Shown piece after piece: positions 21,690-33,200 of a stretch of 64,000 nucleotides of DNA. Numbering within the stretch: position 1 is the stretch's first letter; every line of letters starts with the position of its first letter. The stretch spans positions 111,356-175,355 of the forward strand of contig SADC01000932.1 of NCBI GenBank assembly GCA_004194705.1. The letters are read 5' to 3'. The notes beneath the pieces were generated by a model. That model made no database searches. It saw only the letters and a list, made by a program, of their open reading frames with translations, and was not told where the DNA came from. A program made the position numbers and the translations under genes. The DNA comes from Ditylenchus dipsaci (lineage: Eukaryota; Nematoda; Chromadorea; Rhabditida; Anguinidae).

Positions 21690-22086
21690 CAACTATCGAA
21701 AAAACGGAGGGTGACCTTCACCCTCCGTTTTTGACAATTCTACAAATAAAATTTTCATTGTGGAAGCCATCTGTTCCATTTGCTCGTGTTTCTATAAATT
21801 CGTGTTTCTATAGAAATTTAGAAACCCACCCAAAAGTGTTAGGGCACAAAGGGTTTGTTGCAAGACTTATGCATCAACCCAATATTTCAGGCCATCCAGG
21901 TGTGTATATCCACCTGACCAGCTGGTACCGATCCCAGATTTTGGCGCACAGATGGGTAAAATCACAGTTATGATATTTACAACCCGGTGATGTTTGATCA
22001 GGAAAAAGGGTTTGTTTTTGTCAGCCAGGTATATCCACCTACTCAAGGGGTACCGACCCAAAGTTTTTCGCTCCGCGTGGCGCGAA
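21690..22086. other. Spacer with CCACCTG palindromes
   Basis: No gene is seen. ATCCACCTGACCAGCTGGTACC near 21910 and ATCCACCTACTCAAGGGGTACC near 22030 belong to a dispersed set of CACCTGG and GGTACC words. Other members lie near 27950-28370, 55090-55700 and 63800-63980. Confidence 0.4.
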
Positions 22087-22754
22087 AATTCTTAACTACT
22101 TTAATTTTGGTCTACATAATTTTTCATCGAAAATTTTTGAATAGGCGCTTTTTTAAAAGCGTTGTTAGAAATAACTAAAAATGTGTGTTTTTTCTTTCGA
22201 ACGTTGTCAGTCTACTTTGTGATTCTAGAGCTCTAGAAAAAAATAGGCTGAATGTGAAATATACCGCTTAATATGTGAAATTGGCCGCCTTTTTTTAATT
22301 TTTTTGGCCGTCTTTTTTGAATTTCAAATAAAAATATAGAAATTAGCCGCCTTTTTTTTTTAATTAGCCGCCTTTTTTTCTTGTTAATTCATGTTCTTCA
22401 AATTTTAGCTTTAATTTGATGATAATTTTGCTCTTAATGATAGCAAAAATGAAAGCCCGGGATCCTGGCTACGTATTGTTATAAAACAGTCGTGAATTTA
22501 TAGGAAAAAGTTAGAAAATGTAATAGAAAACACTTAGACGGCTATTTCGGCCTCTACCTGCTAAATGGTTCTTGTGTAATTTTATTATTTTACCTTACGA
22601 ATTGACACTTTTTTTCAATTTAGGGAGTAGTCAAAGTTCTAGACTTTCATCTTTGCTATTATAGAAAGAAAAATGCCAGCTCGTAAAAGCTGAAATTCAA
22701 AAAACGTTCAAATTACACAAAAACAATTGAGCAGGTAGAGGCCGAAATAGCCGT

Positions 22755-24613
22755 CTAAGTGTTTTCGATTACATTTTCTAACTTTAGTAAAATGTAGAAA
22801 CGTTTGCACACACACACAAGACCTATCGAAGGGGTTACTTTATTCAATCGAGAGCCACTAGGGCTCTCACAGTTACAATACAGACAAGGAGATGCTATGG
22901 TGTTTTGGATGCTTCCTTCGACTGACTTCTTCCACTGGATCGAGAGCTGCTTGGACTCTTCAAAGGCTGCTTCCACTTGAGGCTGAGAGATGACGAGGAG
23001 AGGATTCCACGGCTGGCCGACCACTTTGACTGAGACGGAGGAGCTGACTGGCGACAGGAGCGGAGACTTCGGAGCAGACTGCGACCACGGCTTGCGCTTG
23101 GCATCAGGAGCATCCAGGACCACTTCACGCTTAAGGTCCGCCGACCCCTTCATAGTCTTTGTGTGGTGTCCGTCTTCTACCCAGAGGAATGTGGATCTCA
23201 TGAGAGAGGATATGCCATTGATCTGAAAAGGATTGAACTCCCTGTTAAGAGAGTTGCGGCACTCGTACCAAGTTTCTTCTATGTCTTCATCAACTCCTGA
23301 GAGTGTAGGATGATCTTTAGCTGTGACCCCGAGAGGGCATTGGAGACTGACTTACCATCATTTGGTTCAACACTAAATGGCACTCCAGAGAGTGAATGAG
23401 ACTTGCTAGCTGTGACCCCTTCCAGGGTATTAGATACGGACTTACTACTACTTGGTTCAGGTCCTCGACCTATGGTGATGCTTTGTGGGCGAGCCAGATA
23501 ACTGGCTCGCTGGTGAGGAGCGGAGATCGGACTATACTGGCTCGAGGGAACAATTTGATTCAGATGTTCGGATATTTGATCTGTTGCTGTACCTCACTTG
23601 TAGGCTAGCACTACATGAGATCTAGAGACCTAGAATGAGACTAAGTCTGTTACTTATCAGAGAGACACCAGATAAGGTCTTTGGTGCTACCAGTAAAATG
23701 TAGAAACGTTGGCACACACACACAAGACCTATCGAAGGGTTTACTTTATTCAATCGAGAGCCACTAGGGCTCTCACAGTTACAATACAGACAAGGAGATG
23801 CTATGGTGTTTTGGATGCTTCCTTCGACTGACTTCTTCCACTGGATCGAGAGCTGCTTGGACTCTTCAAAGGCTGCTTCCACTTGAGGCTGAGAGATGAC
23901 GAGGAGAGGATTCCACGGCTGGCCGACCACTTTGACTGAGACGGAGGAGCTGACTGGCGACAGGAGCGGAGACTTCGGAGCAGACTGCGACCACGGCTTG
24001 CGCTTGGCATCAGGAGCATCCAGGACCACTTCACGCTTAAGGTCCGCCGACCCCTTCATAGTCTTTGTGTGGTGTCCGTCTTCTACCCAGAGGAATGTGG
24101 ATCTCATGAGAGAGGATATGCCATTGATCTGAAAAGGATTGAACTCCCTGTTAAGAGAGTTGCGGCACTCGTACCAAGTTTCTTCTATGTCTTCATCAAC
24201 TCCTGAGAGTGTAGGATGATCTTTAGCTGTGACCCCGAGAGGGCATTGGAGACTGACTTACCATCATTTGGTTCAACACTAAATGGCACTCCAGAGAGTG
24301 AATGAGACTTGCTAGCTGTGACCCCTTCCAGGGTATTAGATACGGACTTACTACTACTTGGTTCAGGTCCTCGACCTATGGTGATGTTTTGTGGGCGAGC
24401 CAGATAACTGGCTCGCTGGTGACCTAACTTATCAAAAACTAACTCACGACCTAATCCAGAGAGCGGAGATCGGACTGGCATAGCTGAACCACCCAAGCTG
24501 AAGTCGAAGAAGAGCGAGGGAACAATGGGAACAGAGAACAAAGAGCGAATTGTTTGATTCGGACAGATGTTCGGATTGCGGATTGTGCTGCGTGCAAGCT
24601 CGAGACTTCTCAC
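22755..24613 (-). CDS. Unknown spliced gene in element, 3' half duplicated
   Basis: On the minus strand the upstream exon runs from an ATG at 24613 to about 24265 (LARSTIRNPNICPNQTIR, then PLSGLGRELVFDKLGHQR). A GTAAGT donor near 24262 and a CACAG acceptor near 24228 join it to KDHPTLSGVDEDIEETWYEC. The second exon continues through RSTFLWVEDGHHTKTMKG and a Ser/Pro-rich tail to a stop near 23622. The same second exon and the end of the first recur at 22755-23520, offset by 906 bases. The copy at 23480-23640 has small deletions. I do not recognise the protein; no transposase motif is visible. Confidence 0.5.
22786..24600. repeat. Direct tandem duplication, period 906 bp
   Basis: 22786-23522 and 23692-24428 are almost identical; for example AGTAAAATGTAGAAACG starts both at an offset of exactly 906. 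Differences in the first 700 bases are few. Past 23522 the left copy shows deletions against the right one. This is recent unequal duplication inside the long-TIR element. Confidence 0.85.
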
Positions 24614-25268
24614 CAGACACCCAGAGATTGATAGCTGGAATTATAAGGAGAATTAATGATGAGAACGGAGAGGCAATGTACTAGACTAGTAGCGGAGAGA
24701 TAAAGTACTTGTAAGCGTTAAAGCGCTTGTGGGGTAATGTCGTGCCAATATTTGGCGCGAATTCAAATAAGTTGTTTTGGTTATTTGTTTGGATTAAGTC
24801 ATGTTCATGTGACTTTTGGTTACCAAGGGGGTCTTGTCCAAACCACCCTTGCCCCTACCTTACACTTTTTCCTATAAGTTCACGATTGTTTCATACCAGT
24901 ACGTAGCCAAGATTATGAGCTTTCATTTTTATTATTATTAAGAGCAAAATTACCATCAAATTAAAGCTAAAATTTGAAAAACAATAATTAACAAGAAAAA
25001 AGGCGGCCAATTTAAAATAAAGGAGGGCAAAGCTATATTTTTATGTGAAATTCAAAAAAGGCGGCCAAAAAATAAAAAAGGCGGCCAATTTTACACATTA
25101 GGCGGTACATTTCAATTTGATCCATAACAAAATAGACTGAAAAACGTTCAAAGGAAAAAACACCGACTTTTTTAGTAATTTCCAGCAACACTTTAAAAAA
25201 AACGCGCCCATTCCAAAAAATTTCGATGAAAAATTATGTCGACTAAAATTAAAATTGTTCGGAATTTG

Positions 25269-25703
25269 TCAGGGAACACGATGATCCGAAAAGAAAATTT
25301 GGGCTGAAAAATGAGGTGAAAAGGTTTTCTTCAATATTACAGAAAACGTCTTTTAAAATAATTACCTTCGACCCTAGTCGATGCGTATATAAAGTTCTTT
25401 TCTTGAACTTTTGGTCGAAATTGCAGTTTCGTGCAGGCTCACTTTTTGCTCATTCTTTTAAGTTCGATTTCTAAGCCCCGGCTAACATACGCTGGCCTAC
25501 CCATGAGCCTAAGGCCTAAGTAGTTAGAACACAGGGTAGTTCGAGATTTGGACAAAAGGTACATAACGTAAATACCCCAAATTTATCACTGGTTCAAGCA
25601 TGTATTCAAACCAACTTATCCTTCACCTACAGTATACATCTTTAAAATAAGTTCATTCGCCTCTGATTTCTAGTTTATATTTAACCTTCTCCCTGTCAAA
25701 CTT
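25269..25703. other. Spacer beyond the TTC8 3' end
   Basis: No ORF or element end was defined. A copy of the CTAACATACGCTGGCCTACC motif lies at about 25483. The rest is AT-rich. Confidence 0.4.
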
Positions 25704-25709
25704 TTTATT
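25704..25709 (-). promoter_or_regulatory. Likely TTC8 polyadenylation signal
   Basis: TTTATT on the plus strand reads AATAAA on the minus strand, 82 bases past the TTC8 stop. It is a canonical hexamer at a plausible distance; AT-rich sequence makes chance matches common. Confidence 0.5.
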
Positions 25710-25790
25710 TGCAAAAATTAAAAAAACAGGCACAAAAGTTTTTTGTGTGTGTTACAAATCAGTTCACTGTCACTAATAAAAGTGGGTTCT

Positions 25791-28700
25791 TCAAGAAGCG
25801 AGAATAGTTTCCACTCGCATCAATAACTTTTTGGAGTAAAAATGTTCAGGAAATAGGTCCAAAGATTTCTTGAGTGAAACGTAGCACTCTGCATAGTTTC
25901 CCACCTACAAATAAGTTGGTTAGCCGACAAGTTGTTTTTGACCAAACTACCGTATTATCTCTGATAGAGCGATATGCCGCTCTATTTTTCAACCCCCGAA
26001 ATTTAGAGAGAATGGTACCTCATGTTGCAACAATGCAAAGTTGAAGTGAGCCTCATATAAATGGGCGCCTTTTACAGTTGCTGACTGGAATAAGTGTCTA
26101 GCCTAAACAAATAATTGTTGTTTAGGGGAATTTTTTTGAATTAGTTGCCTCATCCATCTTGCTCTCCTGCATCTTCAGAACTCCCAAATTACACAGCGAT
26201 TCCGCATGGTCAGGGTCTGTCGCCAAAGCAATTCTTAGGCATCTTTCAGCCATCTTCAGATCGCAATTCGCCTACAAATTTTATTAGCGAAATCGTGGGA
26301 GGGGCTTAGCCAATGTTGAGGATTCTCATTCTCTTTTAACCAAAAATCGGTTTTTATTGATTTTTTAGCAGTCTACAATATTTTTCAATCTAGCTTGAAA
26401 ATCTTACAATGGCGATGTGAGCAGTGTTGTACCTACAAAACTAACTATTTCTTAATTGCCTACAACTAGTTAAGTTTTATACCACAAGTCTGCCTGAACG
26501 TTGTCATCAGCTATAGCATGTGCCTGTTCCAAACAACCAATGGCCAGATCGAATTGTTGGCAGTAGAAGCAGCAGAGAGCTATGTTTAGGTAGAGCTCTG
26601 CACTGCTCACCCCCATTTGCAAGATTCTCCTGTAGAATTTGAGAGCGATCTCGGGATGGCTTTTATAGAAGTAGTTAGTGCCCATACAGGCGATACCTTC
26701 CACATTGCTGGAGTCTTGACGCAACACGTGTTTGTACTGCACAATACTCTGCTCAAGGTCACCGATGTCCTGCAAAATGAGGTGGTTGCAAGGCAAGAAC
26801 TTGTTTACTTCGGGGTCCCCTGATACAAAATCATGATTTTTCTAATGTAACTCACTAACTGGATGCCAAGAAAAGGTTTGAAAGATACATTTTTGACATA
26901 CAATTCTGAGTCCACCCTAACACTACGTTCACAATGAATCCGCATCCGCACCGGATGCGGAACTGCGTTCACAAGGGCACTTTACATACTTATTTAAGCC
27001 GCTAATTGACGGTTGATAAAAGGGTTATATAAACCCTTAAAATGGTTTGCTTCAAGACGTTTAAAACATATAGGCTGGCCTACCCTGCGTCTAAGCATTA
27101 GCCTAAGCAAATTAAAGTCAACTGCAAATAAGACTTGATCACCCGCTTGCTGCCGAAAGGCATTTTTTATCCAAAAATTGGGTGGTATTTAACTTTGCCC
27201 CCCCCCCTAATTACTGAAAAATGCCCCAATTCGAAGAAAAATGCCCCTAATCAGGAATTGAAAGTTTTTTTCTTAATTTTTACGTTTCTTTTTCAAAAAT
27301 GATGACTATCGTGTAGCTCGGCATCTAAACTTTCTATCGAGCTATCAACTCCGCTGAATGATTTGAAGAATGTAGAAATTTAGGGGTTCGAAAAAATGTG
27401 AGAAAAACAAAACTCACTTTATTCTAACCCTTAATCTCTACATTTCCGTAATTATTCAATAGAGTTTGATAGCTCGTTAGAAAGCTGAGATTCTGGGCTA
27501 CACGATAATCAAAAAAAATTTAAAAAATAAACGTAAAAATTAAGAAAAAAAACTGTCAATTTCTTTCAATTAGGGGGCATTTTTCAGCGAATTAGGGGCA
27601 TTTTTCAGTGATTAGGGGGCGAAATCAAATACCACCTTCAAAATTTACGAAAAATTATTTTTGTCTTGAATTGAAAACTTTTGGGATACAAAAGCCTTTC
27701 GGCTACAAGAATTAGCTTTTCGGTGACAAAAATCAGTTTTTCGGTGGCAATAGTCAGTCTTTCGGTGACAAGAATAAGTTTTCGAGCGTAGGGGCGTTTG
27801 GCCCTTTTTTCCACTTTTTTAAATACGCGCCTTTTTAGTTTTATTGTTTTTCGCAGTTTGTTATTTTTTTATTGTTTTTTTCTCGAAGAACAGCCATAAA
27901 CTATTTTTATAAGACTATTAAGCCTCAGGGTGGATAGGGAACCACCTGGTACCTCCTCTAAATGGGTATCCATCTCTAAAATCCCAAAATTTCGGATTTA
28001 GCTGAAACTAACTAAATGTCATTCTACCCTATCCAGAATCGTGTCCTAAACATGGTTTGATAATTCTAAAACAGCAATTTGACTTGCAGAAGCCCCAGTT
28101 CTGCATAAATCACGTATCCCAAAGGGTAACCAGGTGGTGCTCAGGTTGTTTTACCTAGGTAACGGTACTCTGGTGGAAGTGCCTCGGTAGTAGTACCCAG
28201 GTAGTGGTACATAATGCTCAAATGGTTCAGGTCGATGGAGATACCTGGAGACGAATGGATACATATGGTAAGTGGATACCTAGGCAGATAGGTCGAAATG
28301 AGGAAGTTAACTGGTTAGTCTACTCAGTCCGGGTCCATATCCGGGTACAAGCGGTGGATTTGGATGTCCACCTAGGTCAAATTTTTTTCTCTCTTATTTT
28401 TCGGCTTCGAAAAGCTATTACGTTCACTTATCCCGATAATCCGAATATACTCTGTAAATTCCAAACTGTCACTTTAGCTATTTTACCAAAACTCAAAATT
28501 ACCCTAGAAAATGGCATTTTACTATTATCAAACCTTCTTTAGAATGCTCGAATTACTGCAAAAGCGTGTCTTAGAAACCCAAACACATAAAGAAAATATT
28601 TTCACCAAATGAACGACCATTTGATTGGGTTGGTGCATAAATCATCCAATAAAAGGGATGCTGGATTATAGAAAAGCATTTTAAATGATAGGAGTTTTCT

Positions 28701-31683
28701 AAATCTTTGCTGAGGAATTCAGCGGCCAGAGGAGGAACTAACCGTAGGCAAATTTACCAGAAGGAGTATACACCGCGGGAAAATTACCTATAGCCAAGAC
28801 TATGAAAAGCACAAAAACAATAAAAGAATGAAATAAAAGGCGCTAATTCAAAAGGTGGAAAAAGGGGCCAAAAGGCTACGACCCCAAAAGGCTACGATAA
28901 AAATAGTTTTTGAAAATGTTCAATGTTCTGTTTTATATTTTATTATTGCACGCATAATCGAGTCTGAGGTAGTTTACGCACACCTAGCCTAATGGCTCGT
29001 TCACGGACTGTGACTTAGACTGACACGTGTGAGACTAAGACTAAGGAGGTGTTCATGGAGCCAAAATATTTTCAGTCTGAGTCGCAGTCCGTAAACGAGC
29101 AATAAGCCATAAAATTTGACATATTTTTTTGCTAAAATTTTGTGAAAAAATATGAATGCTTTTATTCCTGTAGATCCCATCAAGTTACCTCATAAATTCT
29201 GGCGAGTGAAGTGAGCAGAGTTATGTCATTAGGAAACTGGTGCAGCCCCTTTTGCAAGTGCTCGATGGAGGAAAGGGGCTGGTCCAATTTGCGGTACACC
29301 TTTGCCAAGTAGCCATATGTCTCCACCATTTGACAATTCTTGAGGGAAGAGTTGAATTGTTTTTCTGCTTCTCTTAACATGCCCAACCTAAATTTTTGCC
29401 TAGAGCAGATGCATTTAAAATTACAGGAAATAAGTGCCTGTAGTAGCATTTGCCTAGTTGATTCTTCCAATACCAGTCGTTGAACTCAGCACTTTTAGTT
29501 GCAATTGCAGCGATCTGGAAAGAAAAAGGCTTAATGTTTTTAGATAGATAAGATTTTTGTAAATCCCGTTTTTATCAAAAGAGGACAAAATTTTGTCGGT
29601 GACAACATTTTTCGGTGGCAAAAAAACTTTGGAAATGCTTTTCGGAAAAAAATGAAAATGTTGAACATGGTTTTGGATAATGAGGCCTACCGCATAAATA
29701 ACTCTGGTATGCATGTTTTTTCATGCATTTAGAGGTACTTTTGAGTGATTTGTGTCAAAGTTATGTGGGTGTGTGTGCATCTCAACTCCAAGCCCGTTCA
29801 AGGGCGCACGGGGCTTGAGGGTTAGAGATGCGCTCATTCCCTTACCTTAGACATAATTCCGAGCAAGACTCTTGACCATAAAATGCATATAGAGTCTCTT
29901 TTTGCCACGGCCCATGTTGAAAAACATAGTAAGACAGCCAAAAAAACAATTATCTTTTTTAATTATTTTTTTACCATAAAAGTGGCTCTTTTAATTCCCG
30001 TCTCCTCCGAATACAGCCCTTATTTCCTTAAAAATTGTCGTCCCGTGGTTCGAACAATGGAATATCTGCAAAAATTCTTTGTCTATTGTTTGTTAAAAAA
30101 AAGCCCACCTGGTGAGCAGTTTTTATGTCAGCCTCATGCAGGAAGACATAGTCAAACAAATAGCGATTGACACTCCTGTCTGCTGCATATTTGTCTACAT
30201 TGAGTCTGGCCAGGTTGAGAAAAGGCAACCCTTCTGCCTGAGCCATCATAGAAGCAGTGCCTAGCCTAGCCAGTCTGGCTGTGCTAGAACTGATGGGTCT
30301 GGCGGTGCTCGATATCCTCGAAGTTCTCAGGGTCTGCTCCATACTCCCAGTTTTGAGCCGACTTTCAGGCCTGACCATGCCACTTAGAGGACGACCAGTA
30401 TTGGTGCGGGGTCTGCAACACACATATACACACTTTTAAGGGGCTATAAAATATCACCTGACAGCCGGACTAGGACCCCTTTGGCCGCAGAAGTCAAAGG
30501 CCGACTAAAAGAAGTGCCTGGTCGAGCAGCTGTGGCAATCACATTATCGTCCATGAAGGTGTCAACCAGACCAGCCTCTTCGTTCTCCAATTCGTCAACA
30601 AACACTTCTTCGGTAAAACAAGCCAATTTTAGACTCCATGCAGCCTGAAACACAGGTCAACAAGGTTCAATAAGGTGATAAAACTGGTGATCAAAAATGC
30701 GCTTATAGACTACGCATTTATCCATTTTGCAAAAAGAAACATTTTTGTCGTAATATTTGTGAATTTTTTAAAGGAAAAGTATAGGCTTAAAAAATCAAAA
30801 AAAAGTATTGAGAGGAAAATACTAGCAGACGGAGTTACAGCAGCTCTTTCAGAGAGTAAAAAAAGTTGAGGGGTCAACTGGGGTCAACTTAGGGTCAACT
30901 TTTGCTAAAATTTTGTAAAGATAGGATCTTGAACTTCTGTAAAGGCCATCTTGTAGAGCTCAAAAAGTTGAGTGGGGGTGGAAAATATTAGATTTGGCAC
31001 TTTCCCTTCAAAAAATTGATATTTTGGTAATTTTAACAAAAGTTGACCCCTAAAAAGTTGAGGGGTCAACTCGACTATACTTACAGCCATTTAGGTTTTC
31101 TACACAGAAATATACAAGGGATATTTTATGCATCCTTATGCACATCATTATTGAATGAAAAATTTTCTGACTTTTCAAAATTTGTCAGGTGGCAAACTTT
31201 TGTAATTTAGCGTTTTTCGGCTATTTGGAAAACAATTTTAAAGGGGCATGGTCACCTGTTTTTGAATCTGTCCCCGCCAATTCAATTTTTTCCCCTAATC
31301 ATTGAACTTCTATACGGATTTTTCAACTTGGTTTCTAATAAAGCTATACCGAAAATAGAATTCTAGGTTTTGTTGTGTTAGAAACCAAGTTGAAAAATCC
31401 GTACAGAAGTTCAATGATTCGGATTTTTTTTGAATTGGCGGGTATAAATTTGAACAGGTGACCATGCATACAGAAAACAGGACTAGTGATTGCTCAAACT
31501 GTGCTATTTTGCTGATGAGTATATAAGCCTACACAATATATATTGTAAAAATGATTTAAAAAAAAATAAAACCTGATCCAATGGATTCTTCTCCAAAATT
31601 TTGGTGCACTCTTTGTGTGCCTCGTCGATTTTGTTAAGTCGAAAGTTGAGGAGAGCCAAATAGAGAGGGTCTAAGTCTTCCAT
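25791..31683 (-). CDS. TTC8: TTC8/BBS8, BBSome subunit (complete, one apparent frameshift)
   Basis: Exons on the minus strand: 31683-31573 (ATG), 30644-30458, 30412-30109, 29514-29438, 29387-29189, 26769-26483, 26432-26408, 26271-26149, 26102-26019, 25904-25791 (TGA). They total about 504 residues, near the usual 500-540. The order matches human TTC8 throughout: an N-terminal segment, the Pro/Arg/Thr-rich stretch (RPGTS, NTGRPLSG, ARPISSS), then TPR repeats with REAEKQF, EIALKFYRRILQMG, WYNTAHIAI, YEAHFNFA and a C-terminal NYAECYVSLKKS. TTC8 is one of the eight BBSome subunits that carry membrane cargo in cilia. Phases agree at every junction except exon 2 to 3, where one base is missing in a G4 run. 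The large 26770-29188 intron and others hold foldback elements. Confidence 0.93.
26770..29188. other. Large TTC8 intron with foldbacks
   Basis: At 27178-27640 a foldback starts GGTGGTATTTAACTTTGCCC and ends with the inverse, with GGGGCATTTTTCAG words inside. At 27720-27785 there is a short tandem of TTTTCGGTGACAA. At 27940-28560 there are GGTACC/CACCTGG words and an inverted pair (ATGGTTTGATAATTCT and ACTATTATCAAACCTTC). At 28990-29106 a hairpin pairs GGCTCGTTCACGGACTG with its inverse. No exon was seen. Confidence 0.5.
29655..29940. repeat. Hairpin family, copy 2, in a TTC8 intron
   Basis: CCTACCGCATAAATAACTC, GTGTGTGCATCTCAACTCCA, GAGGGTTAGAGATGCGCTC and ATGCATATAGAGTCTC appear in the order seen at 62043-62330. 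It continues to 30025 with remnants of the same outer foldback as 61911-62482 (GTGGCTCTTTTAATTCCCG). It lies in the TTC8 intron between exons at 30109 and 29514. Confidence 0.6.
30865..31475. repeat. Two foldbacks in TTC8 intron 1
   Basis: At 30865-31080, GTTGAGGGGTCAACT palindromes stand at both ends. At 31230-31475 an element starts AAAGGGGCATGGTCACCTG and ends CAGGTGACCATGC. Its inner arms are CATTGAACTTCT and CAAGTTGAAAAATCC. The second belongs to the family also found at 35890-36090 and 59480-60010. Confidence 0.6.
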
Positions 31684-31755
31684 GTTTTCAACTCCTTGCT
31701 CAAAAAGTTATAATTCTAGTAAAAAAAAATTCGAAGCTTTATATTGGTTCTTGTC

Positions 31756-31769
31756 GTTGCTATGGCTGC
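31756..31769 (-). promoter_or_regulatory. X-box-like RFX site upstream of TTC8
   Basis: On the minus strand the 14-mer reads GCAGCCATAGCAAC. The RFX X-box ideal is GTTGCCATGGCAAC; 11 of 14 positions agree and the CCAT.GCAAC half is complete. It lies 73 bases upstream of the TTC8 start codon. In nematodes and other animals, RFX/DAF-19 X-boxes at this distance drive ciliary genes, BBS genes included. Confidence 0.55.
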
Positions 31770-32186
31770 AATAAGTACAGCTGGAGACACATCTAAACAC
31801 ACCGAATCTTTTGCCACCAGTTCAAATTTGATAACAACACTTTTAAGCTTTCGCAAAGTTTCTCGATTATTTATTTAAAAAACATTAGCGTATAGAAAAA
31901 AACGGAAAGAAAAATCACAATACTTGGAGCAAAGGGCTTTGTTAAATTTGATTCAAGTGTGTAGCGGAGTTGGAGGGAAAATTTTTAAATCTGTTGCCCC
32001 AGTCTTTGATTCGGCTGCCAAAATCTTTCATTGTGTTGCCAAATCAAATAAGCTGCCAAAATTCGAAATTAGCTCACGAAAATTTCAAATTCCGCTGCCA
32101 AAATTCACACGTCATTTTAAATTTTGGCAGTAGTAAGGTTGGCAGACGAAGAATTTTAGTTTCAAAATTTTTTTTAGGATAAAACG
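31770..32186. other. Intergenic, no feature recognised
   Basis: AT-rich sequence with a loose repeat of GCCAAAATTC-like words between 31970 and 32110. No gene is supported. Confidence 0.4.
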
Positions 32187-32541
32187 GAAATATGCCACGT
32201 TCTGGAGAAAAAGTGCCACGTTTTTTCGATTCTAGTCAATAAGGCGAAAAAGTGCCACGTTTTAGTGAAAAAGTGCCACGTTTTTTTCAAAATTGCCTAG
32301 TTTTGCACAGACATGCCTGGTTTTTATGTGTCGCTTTGTTTCCAAGGACAAATCAATAGCAAGCTAATGGTAATCTTCAAAATTTCAGGTGTAAATCATT
32401 GATTTGTCTAAGAAACCTTATTGTCAGAAAACGTGGCAGATTTTCACAAAAACGTGGCACATTTTCACAAAACGTGGCACTTTTTCGCCTTCTTGACTAG
32501 AATTGAAAAAACGTGGCACTTTTTCTCCAGAACGTGGCATT
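32187..32541. mobile_element. Foldback with AAAGTGCCACGTTTT words
   Basis: The ends are ATGCCACGTTCTGGAGAAAA and the exact inverse. Inside, AAAGTGCCACGTTTTT repeats several times in each orientation, with a GATTCTAGTCAATAAGGCG pair in the stem. There is no ORF and I found no target duplication. Confidence 0.7.
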
Positions 32542-32708
32542 TTTACGCATCGTCCTTTTTTTAACGTTACTTTTTGTTTTTATGCGTGTTTTTCTTCCAA
32601 AATTGAAATCGGCAAAATACGTCACTCTTTTTGTTTTACAATTTATTTTTTCAGCATTTATAAAATTGAGAGTTGTATTTAAGGTGTGCTATACAACTCT
32701 TGGTTAGC

Positions 32709-33200
32709 ATGTCAAAGTTCACATCAGCAAAACAAGTAGAGTTTTGGAATGGGGGAATCCCTGCGGCTGCTGGCAACTACAGCTACGTCAAGCTAAGATA
32801 ATTCCTCTTCCAGCATTCATCAATCTGGTGAACGAGGGGCTGCTGCTGAGCCTATTAGCTCGACAACAACAGACATTGTTGGCCTTGATACAGCAAAACA
32901 AGCAATCGATCCAGCAACAATTGCAGCAGTCAGAAAGCCAAACCATAGTTTATTGCGGCTGCTGTTGGCGGCAGGGAGGGAGGGTAGCTGTTAGCTTCCG
33001 CCCACTGCCTGATCCAATGGGGTGGGCGTAGTGGGGCCTTTGATCCAGTGTTGGAGAGAGGCTGGAGGCAATGCTCAAGGCTGCCTGACTTAATGCACAT
33101 ATGTTGGGCACAACAACCCTTGTTTTCCTATCTTGTTGTTGTTGTTGCTGCTGCAGCTATACTTCTAAGCTATATTCCAGGAATTTCATGGGGTTGGCAT
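32709..33200 (+). other. GC-richer, Gln-rich coding-like patch
   Basis: From the ATG at 32709 the frame gives SKFTSAKQVEFWNGGIPAAA and stops after about 30 codons. The frame of 32744-33031 takes over with IPLPAFINLVNEGLLLSLL and a run rich in QQ. CAA/CAG and GTTGTTGTT tracts are common (32860-32940, 33130-33165). Base composition differs from the surroundings. It may be a relic of a mobile-element ORF; I do not recognise it. Confidence 0.3.

Larger units (their letters stand above)
22087..25268. mobile_element. Element with ~430-bp terminal inverted repeats
   Basis: The arms run 22087-22516 and 24864-25268, inverted and imperfect. They share TACATAATTTTTCATCGAAA, TTGGCCGCCTTTTTT and, at the inner edge, TTTATAGGAAAAAGT. 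The inside carries a spliced gene on the minus strand with a 0.9-kb direct duplication. Next to the left arm is a separate inverted pair (about 22508-22555 and 22725-22785) around GGCTATTTCGGCCTCTACCT. No transposase and no convincing target duplication were found. Long TIRs fit a non-autonomous Mutator-like element, but this is inference. Confidence 0.65.

Noticed and set aside
22786..24600. The 906-base direct repeat as a pair of LTRs
   Set aside because: Copies are tandem without internal sequence, start and end are not TG/CA with a TSD, and they contain part of a spliced gene.
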